This document shows, piece by piece, positions 17,024 through 25,725 of a DNA stretch of 64,000 nucleotides. How positions within the stretch are numbered: position 1 is the stretch's first letter; every line of letters begins with the position of its first letter. The DNA comes from Rhizobium rhizogenes NBRC 13257. Its GTDB lineage: Bacteria > Pseudomonadota > Alphaproteobacteria > Rhizobiales > Rhizobiaceae. The DNA is taken from the NCBI RefSeq assembly GCF_000696095.1, contig NZ_BAYX01000005.1, positions 434,001-498,000 of the forward strand. Reading direction: 5' to 3'. Both the position numbers and the translations under genes were made by a program. The notes beneath the pieces were generated by a model. The model did no database searches. It was not told the DNA's origin and saw only the letters and a program-made list of their open reading frames with translations.

Positions 17024-17806
17024 TTGCACAGCCCCATTCGTGTTCGACGCGACAACGGTATTCTGGAGGTCATTATCGACCGGCCGAAGGCGAACGCCAT
17101 CGACCTTGCGACCAGCCGTGAGATGGGCGTAATCTTCCGCGACTTTCGCGACGACCCCGAACTGCGCGTGGCGATCATATCCGGTGCGGGCGAAAAATTC
17201 TTTTCGGCCGGTTGGGATTTGAAGGCCGCCGCTGCCGGCGATGCGGTCGATGGTGACTATGGCGTCGGCGGTTTCGGCGGCCTGCAGGAACTTCGCGATC
17301 TCAACAAGCCGGTGATCTGCGCCGTCAATGGCATCTGTTTCGGCGGCGGTCTGGAGATCGCCCTTTCCACCGACCTGATCATCGCCGTCGAACACGCAAC
17401 CTTCGCCCTTCCGGAAATCCGCTCGGGAACGGTCGCGGATGCCGCATCAATCAAATTGCCGAAGCGCATCCCCTATCACATTGCAATGGACATGCTCCTG
17501 ACCGGCCGCTGGCTCGATGTCGTCGAGGCGCATCGCTGGGGCTTCGTCAACGAGATCGTCGCTGCGGACAAGTTGATGGATCGGGCATGGGAGCTCGCCC
17601 GCCTTTTAGAAAGCGGCCCGCCGCTCGTCTACGCCGCCATCAAGGAAATCGTCCGCGAAGCCGAGGGAACGACCTTTCAAACTGCCATGAACAAAATCAC
17701 CAAAAGGCAGTTTGCGACCGTCGATGCCCTCTATTCGAGCGAGGACCAGTTGGAAGGCGCAAGGGCTTTCGCGGAAAAGCGAGCCCCAATCTGGAAAGGA
17801 AAATGA
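17024..17806 (+). CDS. caiD: CaiD-like crotonobetainyl-CoA hydratase
   Basis: The start is a TTG at 17024, set by a perfect AAGGAGG that overlaps the upstream stop codon. No ATG is near, and the N-terminus from TTG aligns with E. coli CaiD. The 260-residue crotonase-fold protein shares long stretches with CaiD: RPKANAID, FRDDPxLRVAII, GAGEKFFSAGWDLKAAA and the C-terminal AFAEKRxPxWKGK. Glu111 and Glu131, the CaiD catalytic pair, are at the same numbers. It would hydrate crotonobetainyl-CoA to L-carnitinyl-CoA. It is the last enzyme gene of the carnitine operon; the ABC transporter genes start 129 bp later. Confidence 0.88.
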   Translation: MHSPIRVRRDNGILEVIIDRPKANAIDLATSREMGVIFRDFRDDPELRVAIISGAGEKFFSAGWDLKAAAAGDAVDGDYGVGGFGGLQELRDLNKPVICAVNGICFGGGLEIALSTDLIIAVEHATFALPEIRSGTVADAASIKLPKRIPYHIAMDMLLTGRWLDVVEAHRWGFVNEIVAADKLMDRAWELARLLESGPPLVYAAIKEIVREAEGTTFQTAMNKITKRQFATVDALYSSEDQLEGARAFAEKRAPIWKGK

Positions 17807-17935
17807 GAAAACGGTAGCAACCGTGTGATTTTCCTGCATGATCGCGGGCAACCAAGCTTCAAGCGGAAGAGGAAACCGCTTCTCGAAGCCCAGCCCGAGA
17901 ATTCTATCAACACATCAAAAAGAAGGAACTGGGGA

Positions 17936-19525
17936 ATGAGCGATTATACGAAACACCTCGCAAGCCGCGTGACCTCGGGTGGGCTCAGCCGCCGCGAATT
18001 CATGGGACGCGCCATGGCAGCCGGCATGACATTGGCCCTTGCCGACGCGCTTTTCACCGAAAGCGCGATGGCGGCAGAGCCGAAGCATGGCGGCCATCTG
18101 AAACTCGGCCTTGAAGGCGGTGCCGCCACCGACAGCAAGGATCCGGCAAAATTCCTGTCGCAGTTCATGTTCTGTATCGGCCGTTGCTGGGGCGACATGC
18201 TGGTCGAATCCGACCCGCTCACCGGCGCCGCCGTGCCGTCGCTTGCCGAATCCTGGGAGCCATCGAAGGACGCCGTCACCTGGACCTTCAAGATCCGCAA
18301 GGGCGTGAAATTCCACAATGGCAAGGACCTGACGATCGACGACGTCGTCGCTACCCTGAAGCGCCATACCGACAGCAAGTCGGAATCGGGCGCCCTCGGC
18401 GTCATGAAGTCGATCAAGGAAATCAAGGCCGATGGCGACAACCTCGTCCTGACGCTGACCGAAGGCAACGCCGACATGCCGTTGCTCCTGACTGACTATC
18501 ATCTCGTCATCCAGCCGAACGGCGGCAACGACGACCCCTTCGCCTCGATCGGCACCGGCCCCTACAAGCTCGTCACCTTTGAGGCCGGCGTGCGCGCCAC
18601 ACTGGAGAAGAACAAGGACGACTGGCGCAAGGATCGCGGCTATGTCGACTCTATCGAAATCATTGGCATGAACGATGCGACGGCACGTATCGCCGCGCTG
18701 TCGTCGGGCCAGGTGCATTACATCAACCGCGTCGACCCGAAGACCGTCGACCTGCTGAAGCGCGCGCCGAATGTCGAAATCCTGGCGACCGCCGGCCGCG
18801 GGCATTACGTGTTCATCATGCATTGCAACACGGCGCCGTTCGACAATAACGACCTGCGTCTGGCGCTGAAATACGCCATGGACCGCGAGACCATGGTCAA
18901 GAAGATCCTTGGCGGCTACGGCAAGGTCGGCAACGACTTCCCGATCAACAGCACTTACGCTCTCTTCCCGGAAGGCATCGAGCAGCGCGCTTACGATCCC
19001 GCCAAGGCTTCCTTCCACTACAAGAAGTCCGGCCACAGCGGCTCCGTCCTGCTGCGTACCTCGGAAGTCGCCTTCCCGGGCGCCGTCGACGCCGCTGTCC
19101 TTTACCAGGAAAGCTGCAAGAAGGCCGGTATCAACATCGAGGTCAAGCGCGAGCCGGGCGACGGCTACTGGACCAATGTCTGGAACGTCCAGCCCTTCTC
19201 CACCTCCTATTGGGGCGGCCGCCCGACACAGGACCAGATGTATTCCACCGCCTATATCTCGACCGCCGACTGGAACGACACCCGCTTCCTGCGCCCGGAC
19301 TTCGACAAGCTTCTTCTGCAAGCCCGCTCGGAACTGGACGAGACCAAGCGCAAGGAGATGTATCGCTCCATGGCGATGATGGTGCGCGACGAAGGCGGCG
19401 TTATCCTGCCGATGTTCAACGACTTCGTGAACGCCTCCACCAAGCAGGTGAAGGGCTACGTCCACGATATCGGCAACGATATGTCGAACGGCTACGTCGC
19501 GACCCGCGTCTGGCTGGACGCCTGA
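17936..19525 (+). CDS. Peptide/nickel-type ABC substrate-binding protein, Tat-exported
   Basis: The ATG at 17936 follows AAGGAACTGGGGA and gives 529 residues. The N-terminus has a twin-arginine motif (SRREFMGRA near residue 20) followed by a hydrophobic stretch ending in SAMA, so export by Tat is likely. The mature protein is an SBP_bac_5 (DppA/OppA-like) protein: HLKLGLEGG, WTFKIRKGVKFHNG and IGTGPYKLV. It is the first gene of a binding protein-permease-permease-ATPase set directly behind the carnitine enzyme genes, so it may bind a betaine, an acylcarnitine or a related cation rather than a peptide (inference). A close paralogue is encoded at 24130. Confidence 0.87.
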   Translation: MSDYTKHLASRVTSGGLSRREFMGRAMAAGMTLALADALFTESAMAAEPKHGGHLKLGLEGGAATDSKDPAKFLSQFMFCIGRCWGDMLVESDPLTGAAVPSLAESWEPSKDAVTWTFKIRKGVKFHNGKDLTIDDVVATLKRHTDSKSESGALGVMKSIKEIKADGDNLVLTLTEGNADMPLLLTDYHLVIQPNGGNDDPFASIGTGPYKLVTFEAGVRATLEKNKDDWRKDRGYVDSIEIIGMNDATARIAALSSGQVHYINRVDPKTVDLLKRAPNVEILATAGRGHYVFIMHCNTAPFDNNDLRLALKYAMDRETMVKKILGGYGKVGNDFPINSTYALFPEGIEQRAYDPAKASFHYKKSGHSGSVLLRTSEVAFPGAVDAAVLYQESCKKAGINIEVKREPGDGYWTNVWNVQPFSTSYWGGRPTQDQMYSTAYISTADWNDTRFLRPDFDKLLLQARSELDETKRKEMYRSMAMMVRDEGGVILPMFNDFVNASTKQVKGYVHDIGNDMSNGYVATRVWLDA

Positions 19526-19567
19526 TGCTCGAAGCTGGGCGGAAACGCCCTCATCTCTAACGGAACC

Positions 19568-19593
19568 GGGATCGCGGAACCCCTCCGCGGTCC
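19568..19593 (+). other. Intercistronic hairpin behind the binding-protein gene
   Basis: GGATCGCGG (19569-19577) pairs with CCGCGGTCC (19585-19593) with one G-U pair. It lies in the 97-bp gap between the binding-protein and first permease genes and lacks a T-run. It probably limits downstream expression or stabilises the upstream message. Confidence 0.4.
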
Positions 19594-19622
19594 TCCTGAC
19601 GTTTCTGCGCGAGGCACCCATC

Positions 19623-20630
19623 ATGTCCAATCCACCACCCAGCACGGTGCTGCCCGGCTTGAGGTTCAAACAGCGTTTCCCGCTATTGTCCCTTATCGTC
19701 GAGCGCTGCGTGCTCAGCCTCGTCCTGCTTTTTGCCGTCTCGATCCTGATCTTCGGCGGCCTTGAAGCTTTGCCGGGCGATTTCGCGACGACCTATCTCG
19801 GCCAGTCGGCGACGCCACAGGCGGTCGCCAACATCCGCGCCGATCTCGGTCTCAACCGGCCGATCACGACACGCTATGTCGAATGGCTCGGCAACGCCGT
19901 TCATGGCGATTTTGGCACCTCCTGGGCCAGCAAAAATTCCGTCAGCGAGCAGATCGGCAAGCGTCTCGGCAATTCGCTCTTCCTGGCCGCCTTCGCGGCG
20001 TTGATTTCCGTGCCGCTCGCCGTTGGGCTCGGCATGCTGGCCGTGCATTTCCGAAATCGATTGCCCGACAAGATCATCAACGTGATCTCGCTGGCGGCGA
20101 TTTCGTTGCCGGAGTTCTTCATCGGCTATCTGCTCATTCTGTTTTTCGGTGTGAAATTCGGAATCGCGACCTTTCCCGCGACCGTCTATGACGGCATGGA
20201 TTTCCTCGATCGGCTGAAGGCCATCGCATTGCCGACGGCGACGCTAGTCCTCGTCGTTCTCGCCCACATGATGCGTATGACGCGGGCCGCGATCCTCTCG
20301 GTGATGTCGTCAGCCTATATGGAAACGGCGGAACTGAAGGGTCTCAGCGCCTTCCGTTCGATCGTCAAGCATGCCGCCCCCAATGCGCTGGCGCCGATCA
20401 TCAACGTCGTCGCACTGAACCTTGCCTATCTCATCGTCGGCGTCGTCGTGGTCGAGGTGGTCTTCGTCTATCCCGGCATGGGCCAGTACATGGTCGATGC
20501 AGTCACCGTTCGCGACATGCCGGTGGTTCAGGCCTGCGGGCTGATCTTCGCCGCCGTCTACATCCTGCTCAACATGATCGCCGATATCCTGGCGATCGTT
20601 GCCAACCCACGACTGAGGCATCCGCGATGA
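19623..20630 (+). CDS. ABC transporter permease, DppB/OppB type
   Basis: This 335-residue protein has six predicted transmembrane helices: one near residue 30, a large extracytoplasmic loop (GDFATTYLGQSATPQAV), and a C-terminal BPD_transp_1 core. The EAA loop is at about residues 237-255 (YMETAELKGLSAFRSIVKH). The pattern is that of the first permease of dipeptide/oligopeptide/nickel importers. Its stop overlaps the start of the second permease (ATGA), so the two are translationally coupled. Together with the next two genes it forms the importer behind the carnitine operon. Confidence 0.9.
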   Translation: MSNPPPSTVLPGLRFKQRFPLLSLIVERCVLSLVLLFAVSILIFGGLEALPGDFATTYLGQSATPQAVANIRADLGLNRPITTRYVEWLGNAVHGDFGTSWASKNSVSEQIGKRLGNSLFLAAFAALISVPLAVGLGMLAVHFRNRLPDKIINVISLAAISLPEFFIGYLLILFFGVKFGIATFPATVYDGMDFLDRLKAIALPTATLVLVVLAHMMRMTRAAILSVMSSAYMETAELKGLSAFRSIVKHAAPNALAPIINVVALNLAYLIVGVVVVEVVFVYPGMGQYMVDAVTVRDMPVVQACGLIFAAVYILLNMIADILAIVANPRLRHPR

Positions 20631-21454
20631 GATTGAGAGACATCCCCATCACCGCCTGGGTCGGCATGGCAGGCATCCTGCTCGCCTTCATCTGTGCCAT
20701 CTTCGCTCCCTGGATCGCGCCTTATGGCGAGACAGAAGTCGTCGGCAATGTCTGGCAGGTGGCCGACGCGCAGTATTTCTTCGGCCTCGACAATCTCGGT
20801 CGCGACATCCTCTCGCGGCTGATCTATGGCGCCCGCACAACGCTGTTCGTAGCGCTCGCCGCAACGATCATCTCGTTCTCGCTCGGCATTATCCTTAGCT
20901 TCACCGCCGCTGTTTCGCGCGGATTGATCGACGCGGTCTTCTCGCGGTTCAACGATCTGATGATGTCGATCCCGACGCTGATCTTCGCGCTCGTGGTGCT
21001 GGCGGTGCTGCCGCAGAACCTGATCGTGCTCATCCTGGTCATGGCGATCCTCGATTCCACCCGCGTCTATCGCCTCGGCCGCGCCGTGGCGCTGGATGTG
21101 GCGGTGATGGAATTCGTCGAAGCTGCCAAGCTGCGCGGCGAAGGCAAGATCTGGATCATCTTCCGCGAGATCCTGCCGAACACGCTTTCGCCCTTGCTGG
21201 CGGAATTCGGCCTGCGCTTTGCCTTTTCGATCCTCTTCCTGTCGACGCTCTCCTTCCTCGGGCTCGGCATCCAGCCGCCGTCGGCCGACTGGGGCGGCAT
21301 GGTCAAAGATAACAAGGACGGCATCATCTTCGGCATTTCCGCCGCTCTCGTGCCGGGCTCCGCGATTGCGGCGCTGGCAGTCTGTGTCAATCTGGTGGTC
21401 GACTGGCTCTTGAAGCGCACCTCCAGCCTCAAGGGAGGGCGTGGCGATGCCTGA
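20627..21454 (+). CDS. ABC transporter permease, DppC/OppC type
   Basis: The 275-residue protein has the DppC signature after its first helix (YFFGLDNLGRDILSRLIYGAR near residue 46, cut to its core FGLDNLGRDILSRL). An EAA-type loop is near residue 163 (FVEAAKLRGEGKIWIIFRE), and five to six transmembrane helices are predicted. It overlaps the upstream permease by four bases and the downstream ATPase gene by eight. It would pair with the DppB-type subunit to form the channel. Confidence 0.9.
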   Translation: MRLRDIPITAWVGMAGILLAFICAIFAPWIAPYGETEVVGNVWQVADAQYFFGLDNLGRDILSRLIYGARTTLFVALAATIISFSLGIILSFTAAVSRGLIDAVFSRFNDLMMSIPTLIFALVVLAVLPQNLIVLILVMAILDSTRVYRLGRAVALDVAVMEFVEAAKLRGEGKIWIIFREILPNTLSPLLAEFGLRFAFSILFLSTLSFLGLGIQPPSADWGGMVKDNKDGIIFGISAALVPGSAIAALAVCVNLVVDWLLKRTSSLKGGRGDA

Positions 21455-23078
21455 GCTACTTTCCGTTCGCGATCTCAAGATCGAAGCAACCAGCTACCCA
21501 CCCGGCGAGCCGCCGAAGCGCGTTACCATCGTCGACCGCGTCTCCTTCGACCTGAAAAAGGGCAAGGTGCTCGGCCTGATCGGCGAGTCCGGCGCCGGCA
21601 AATCCACCATCGGCCTTTCGGCACTCGCCTATGGCCGTGGCGGCGCCGAGATCACCGGCGGCCAAGTACTGCTCGACGGCGTTGATATTCTCCCCTTGGG
21701 GAAATCGGGCATCCGCAAGATCCGCGGCGCCCGCGTCTGCTACGTCGCGCAGTCGGCTGCGGCTGCCTTCAACCCCGCCCACAAGCTCGGCGAACAGGTG
21801 ATCGAAGCCTCCGTCAAGCATGGACTGATGACGAAGGACGAAGCGAAGAAGCGCGCACTCTACCTGTTCCAAGTGCTTGGCCTGCCCAATCCGGAGACCT
21901 TCGGCGACCGTTTCCCGCATCAGGTCTCAGGCGGCCAGCTTCAGCGCGCCATGACGGCGATGGCGCTCTGTTCCAACCCGGAGCTGATCGTCTTCGACGA
22001 GCCGACGACAGCGCTCGACGTGACGACGCAGATCGATGTGCTGGCAGCGATCAAGCATGCCATAGAGGAAACGCATACGGCGGCGCTCTACATCACCCAC
22101 GACCTTGCCGTCGTCGCGCAGATCTCCGACGACATCATGGTGCTGCGCTATGGCAAGACGGTCGAATACGGCACTGTCCAGCAGATCATCGAGGCACCGC
22201 GGGAAGACTATACCCGCGCGCTTGTCAATGTCCGCCAGACGGCGCGCGAAGAGGCGAAAGATCAGTCCGACACGCTTCTGAAGGTCGAAAATGTCAGTGC
22301 GCAATACTCGAATGGCTTCAAGGTGTTGCACGACGTCTCTCTCCATGTGCCGAAAGGCCAAACACTGGCGATCGTCGGAGAATCCGGTTCCGGCAAGTCG
22401 ACGCTTGCCCGCGTCATTACCGGCTTGCTGCCGCCCACCGACGGCGGAATTTCCTTCGACGGCAAACCGCTGACGCCTGCGCTGAAAAACCGCTCGCGTG
22501 ACGAGCTGCGGCGTATCCAGCTGATCTACCAGATGGCCGATACCGCCATGAACCCGCGCCAGACCGTGCGCGATATCATCGGCCGTCCCCTCTCCTTTTA
22601 TTATGGCCTGCGCGGCGTGGCGAAGACGGCGCGGGTGAAGGAACTGCTCGAGCAGATCGAGATGAGCAACGGCTTCATCGACCGTTATCCGGCCGAGCTT
22701 TCGGGCGGCCAGAAGCAGCGTGTCGCCATCGCCCGGGCGCTTGCCGCCAAGCCGGAGCTCATCCTCTGCGACGAGCCCACCTCGGCGCTCGATCCGCTCG
22801 TCGCCGAAGGCATCCTGAAGCTGCTTATGCGGCTGCAGGCGGAGGCCCAGCTCTCCTATATCTTCATCACCCATGACATTGCCATCGTCCGTGCCATCGC
22901 AGACAGCGTCGCGGTCATGCATCGCGGCAAGCTCGTGCGCTTCGGGCCAAAATCGAAGGTGCTGTCCCCGCCTTTCGATGACTACACGGATCTGCTTTTG
23001 AAATCGGTCCCGGAAATGGAGATCGGCTGGCTGGAGCGCGTGCTGACGACGCGGAAGATGGAGAGCGCCGGAAATTGA
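21447..23078 (+). CDS. Peptide/nickel-type ABC ATPase with two nucleotide-binding domains
   Basis: I prefer the ATG at 21447, seven bases after GGAGGG; an in-frame GTG at 21441 is possible. The 543-residue chain fuses the DppD- and DppF-like ATPases. NBD1 is ~5-260 with Walker A GESGAGKST and signature VSGGQLQR. NBD2 is ~275-540 with GESGSGKST and LSGGQKQR. Walker B strands ELIVFDEPTTALD and LILCDEPTSALD are intact. It completes the importer with the two permeases and can serve either of two binding proteins, the one at 17936 or its paralogue at 24130. Confidence 0.9.
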   Translation: MPELLSVRDLKIEATSYPPGEPPKRVTIVDRVSFDLKKGKVLGLIGESGAGKSTIGLSALAYGRGGAEITGGQVLLDGVDILPLGKSGIRKIRGARVCYVAQSAAAAFNPAHKLGEQVIEASVKHGLMTKDEAKKRALYLFQVLGLPNPETFGDRFPHQVSGGQLQRAMTAMALCSNPELIVFDEPTTALDVTTQIDVLAAIKHAIEETHTAALYITHDLAVVAQISDDIMVLRYGKTVEYGTVQQIIEAPREDYTRALVNVRQTAREEAKDQSDTLLKVENVSAQYSNGFKVLHDVSLHVPKGQTLAIVGESGSGKSTLARVITGLLPPTDGGISFDGKPLTPALKNRSRDELRRIQLIYQMADTAMNPRQTVRDIIGRPLSFYYGLRGVAKTARVKELLEQIEMSNGFIDRYPAELSGGQKQRVAIARALAAKPELILCDEPTSALDPLVAEGILKLLMRLQAEAQLSYIFITHDIAIVRAIADSVAVMHRGKLVRFGPKSKVLSPPFDDYTDLLLKSVPEMEIGWLERVLTTRKMESAGN

Positions 23079-23139
23079 TGGCTCGGCATCTCAAGGCTCG
23101 GTGGTTCAGTATCTGCTCGCTTTCATGCCGATAGAAGAC

Positions 23140-23166
23140 TCAGCGCATCAGGCGTGCGCTGATTTC
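23140..23166. terminator. Stem-loop between convergent genes
   Basis: TCAGCGCA (23140-23147) and TGCGCTGA (23155-23162) form a perfect 8-bp stem with a 7-base loop, followed by TTTC on the plus strand. It lies between the ATPase gene and the convergent XRE-type gene, so it can end the importer operon. The T-tract is short. Confidence 0.45.
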
Positions 23167-23222
23167 ATTCGGAGCTCAAATGCTGGTCCGGATCGAGGGC
23201 CTCGTTTCGATAATCGGTGTCG

Positions 23223-24008
23223 TCAATACTCTGTCGGCACCGCATATACTTCGGCGGATGGGTCCGCGAGGAACGAGCGTACCGTCGGCGGCAGCTGCCG
23301 TGACGATAGCGGCAGCGGCCCGCAGCGCGACAGAAGTTCGCGCAGATCAGGCTCGACGCCGACATGCCGCCAGATCATCCGTGAAGCATAGGGGAGGTTT
23401 TCCTTTCGCCAGGAGACGCCCATGGTCGTTCCGCGCAAATAAACCCGCTGGTGCTCGTCGAATGGCAGGAGGATCGTCTGCGACAACATGGAATTCGGAC
23501 CGATAACACGCTCCGTAATGAAGATTCGGTTCCTGTAGAACGCCGCCAAACCCACATATTTTGAAAACTGTTGGATGCCGTTTCCAGGATCCCGAAGCCG
23601 CTCCATTGACTTGACGCGCACCAACCCACCCTGCTCGCTAAGGCGACTGCACGAACATACGACCATGCCCGGCCAAGACGGCGAACGATGATAGGTCTGG
23701 AAATAGCCGATATGGCGCCTCAAGGCATGAAGATTTCCCGGAAACGCCTTGAAAAGTTCGGAACCTTCATTGAGCCCGACGGACGGGCCGCGAAGCCGCA
23801 CGCGAAAAAGCTTGGGAGCGAGAAGGAAATCCGCTGCATCGAGATCAAAATAGGCGGCAATACGCGCCAGGTTATGCGCAGACGGCCTCGTTTCGCCGTT
23901 GATGTATCGATTGAACTGCTGCCGATTGATATCAATTGCACGGCATACATGCGAAATGGAACGCTGCGTGGCACATGCAATCTTCAGGTTTTCGACCAGG
24001 TGAGGCAT
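23223..24008 (-). CDS. XRE-type helix-turn-helix regulator with unknown C-terminal domain
   Basis: The 261-residue protein opens with a Cro/C1-like helix-turn-helix (ISHVCRAIDINRQQFNRYIN at about residues 18-37, then TRPSAHNLARIAAYF). The remaining 200 residues do not match a family I know; they have a beta-rich look and may bind an effector. It is divergent from the second binding-protein gene across a 121-bp gap. That gap holds a phased array of GCGTAAA elements, so autoregulation and control of the binding protein and esterase genes is likely. It is convergent with the importer operon. Confidence 0.72.
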   Translation of the reverse strand: MPHLVENLKIACATQRSISHVCRAIDINRQQFNRYINGETRPSAHNLARIAAYFDLDAADFLLAPKLFRVRLRGPSVGLNEGSELFKAFPGNLHALRRHIGYFQTYHRSPSWPGMVVCSCSRLSEQGGLVRVKSMERLRDPGNGIQQFSKYVGLAAFYRNRIFITERVIGPNSMLSQTILLPFDEHQRVYLRGTTMGVSWRKENLPYASRMIWRHVGVEPDLRELLSRCGPLPLSSRQLPPTVRSFLADPSAEVYAVPTEY

Positions 24009-24025
24009 CGGTAGCTCCGTCTTGA

Positions 24026-24070
24026 TTACGCTAGCGTAAACTCGCGTAAAAATGCGTCAAGTCGCGAAAT
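24026..24070. promoter_or_regulatory. Helically phased GCGTAAA array with palindrome
   Basis: A perfect 14-bp palindrome TTACGCTAGCGTAA spans 24026-24039. The half-site GCGTAAA then recurs every 10 bp: GCGTAAA at 24034, GCGTAAA at 24044, GCGTCAA at 24054 and GCGAAAT at 24064. The region lies between the divergent XRE-type regulator and binding-protein genes. One-turn spacing suggests a regulator that stacks cooperatively along one face of the DNA. Confidence 0.65.
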
Positions 24071-24129
24071 TGCGTGAGCGTGGCCGACCTCTACGTTCCC
24101 TCTTACAAAATTGAAAAAAGGGAACTGCA

Positions 24130-25710
24130 ATGACGCATCAAAAAGATCAACTTTCGGATCTGAAAATCGGCCGCCGTCGCTTTCTCGGCGGTGCCGTCGC
24201 CCTCGGCGCTTTGCCGGGCCTCACCTCAGGCTTCTTGATGCCGCGTGACGCTCGCGCTCAGGAAACAAAACGTGGTGGCCATCTGAAGCTCGGCCTCAAG
24301 GGTGGTGCCACCAGCGACGCACTCGATCCGGCGACTTACAGCGCATCCGTGTTGTTCGTCATTGGTCGGCTCTGGGGCGATACGCTTGTCGAGTCCGATC
24401 CCAAGACCGGCGCGCCCTTGCCGTCACTGGCATCATCCTGGACGCCATCGGCGGACGCATCCGTCTGGACTTTCAAGATCCGGGACGATGTGCAGTTTCA
24501 CGACGGCAGCAAGATGACCGTCGCCGACATCATCGCGACTCTGAAGCGGCATGCGGACAAAAATTCTCAGTCGGGCGCTCTCGGGCTGATGGCCTCTATC
24601 ACCGGCATTGAGGAAAAGGCTGGTGACCTTGTCCTGACGCTCTCGGAGGGCAATGCGGACCTGCCTCTCCTTCTGACCGACTACCACCTGATCATCCAGC
24701 CGAAGGGTGGCGTTGAAAAGCCAGCGGCAGCTGTCGGCACCGGCCCTTACGTTTTGAAAAGCTTCGAACCCGGCGTTCGCGCCAGCTTTGAGAAGAATTC
24801 GAAGGATTGGCGCTCCGACCGCGGCTTTGTCGACAGCGTGGAAATACTCGTCATCAACGATAACACCGCTCGCATCGCCGCCCTTGCCTCCGGTCAGGTT
24901 CATTTCGTCAACAATGTCGATCCGAAGACGGTCCCGATGCTGAAGCGAGCACCGAATGTCGATATTGTCCGAAATGCCGGCAAGGGTTTCTATTCCTTTC
25001 TGATGCACTGCGACACGGCGCCTTTCGACAACAGCGATCTTCGGCTTGCGCTGAAATATGCCATCGACCGACAGTCGATCCTGGATAAGGTGCTGGGCGG
25101 CTACGGAACGATCGGCAATGACTATCCGGTCAATTCCAACTACGCCCTGGCGCCGACCGACATCGAGCAGCGTCCCTATGATCCCGACAAAGCCGCCTTC
25201 CACTTCAAGAAATCGGGCCTCGATCGCCCAATTCAGTTGCTCACATCCGATGCAGCCTTTCCGGGCGCCGTGGATGCGGCGATCCTGTTCCAGGACAGTG
25301 CACGCAAGGCCGGCATCACACTTGATGTAAAGCGCGAACCGGAAGACGGCTACTGGACCAACGTCTGGAACAAGCAGCCTTTCTGTGCCTCTTTCTGGGG
25401 CGGCCGTCCGACACAGGATTCGCGCTATTCCACCTCCTATCTATCGACCGCCGAGTGGAACGACACGCGTTTCAAGCGCCCCGACTTCGACAAGATGGTG
25501 CTGCAGGCAAGGTCGGAACTCGATGAGACAAAACGCAAAGCGCTTTATCGGCAACTGGCTCTGATGGTGCGAGATGACGGAGGCCTGATCCTGCCGGTCT
25601 TCAACGATTACATCATGGCCGCCTCGAAGACGGTGAAGGGATATGTCGATGACATCGGCAATGATATGTCCAACGGCTACATCGGCAGCCGTGTATGGTT
25701 TGATGCTTAA
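24130..25710 (+). CDS. Second peptide/nickel-type binding protein, Tat-exported paralogue
   Basis: The 526-residue protein is co-linear with the binding protein encoded at 17936 and by eye more than half of the residues are identical, with shared runs such as LLLTDYHL, TAPFDN, LRLALKYA and GNDMSNGY. It has its own twin-arginine signal (GRRRFLGGA near residue 16, followed by a hydrophobic core and ARA). A good AGGGAA precedes the ATG. No permease or ATPase accompanies it; it probably uses the complete importer encoded upstream with a different ligand range. The esterase gene follows after 15 bp. Confidence 0.87.
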   Translation: MTHQKDQLSDLKIGRRRFLGGAVALGALPGLTSGFLMPRDARAQETKRGGHLKLGLKGGATSDALDPATYSASVLFVIGRLWGDTLVESDPKTGAPLPSLASSWTPSADASVWTFKIRDDVQFHDGSKMTVADIIATLKRHADKNSQSGALGLMASITGIEEKAGDLVLTLSEGNADLPLLLTDYHLIIQPKGGVEKPAAAVGTGPYVLKSFEPGVRASFEKNSKDWRSDRGFVDSVEILVINDNTARIAALASGQVHFVNNVDPKTVPMLKRAPNVDIVRNAGKGFYSFLMHCDTAPFDNSDLRLALKYAIDRQSILDKVLGGYGTIGNDYPVNSNYALAPTDIEQRPYDPDKAAFHFKKSGLDRPIQLLTSDAAFPGAVDAAILFQDSARKAGITLDVKREPEDGYWTNVWNKQPFCASFWGGRPTQDSRYSTSYLSTAEWNDTRFKRPDFDKMVLQARSELDETKRKALYRQLALMVRDDGGLILPVFNDYIMAASKTVKGYVDDIGNDMSNGYIGSRVWFDA

Positions 25711-25725
25711 ACGTCTTCGGGATAA

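Noticed and set aside
17915..19669. 584-codon open frame on the minus strand over the first binding-protein gene
   Set aside because: It is the mirror of a strongly GC3-biased gene; it has no family resemblance and lies wholly opposite a clear Tat-exported binding protein.
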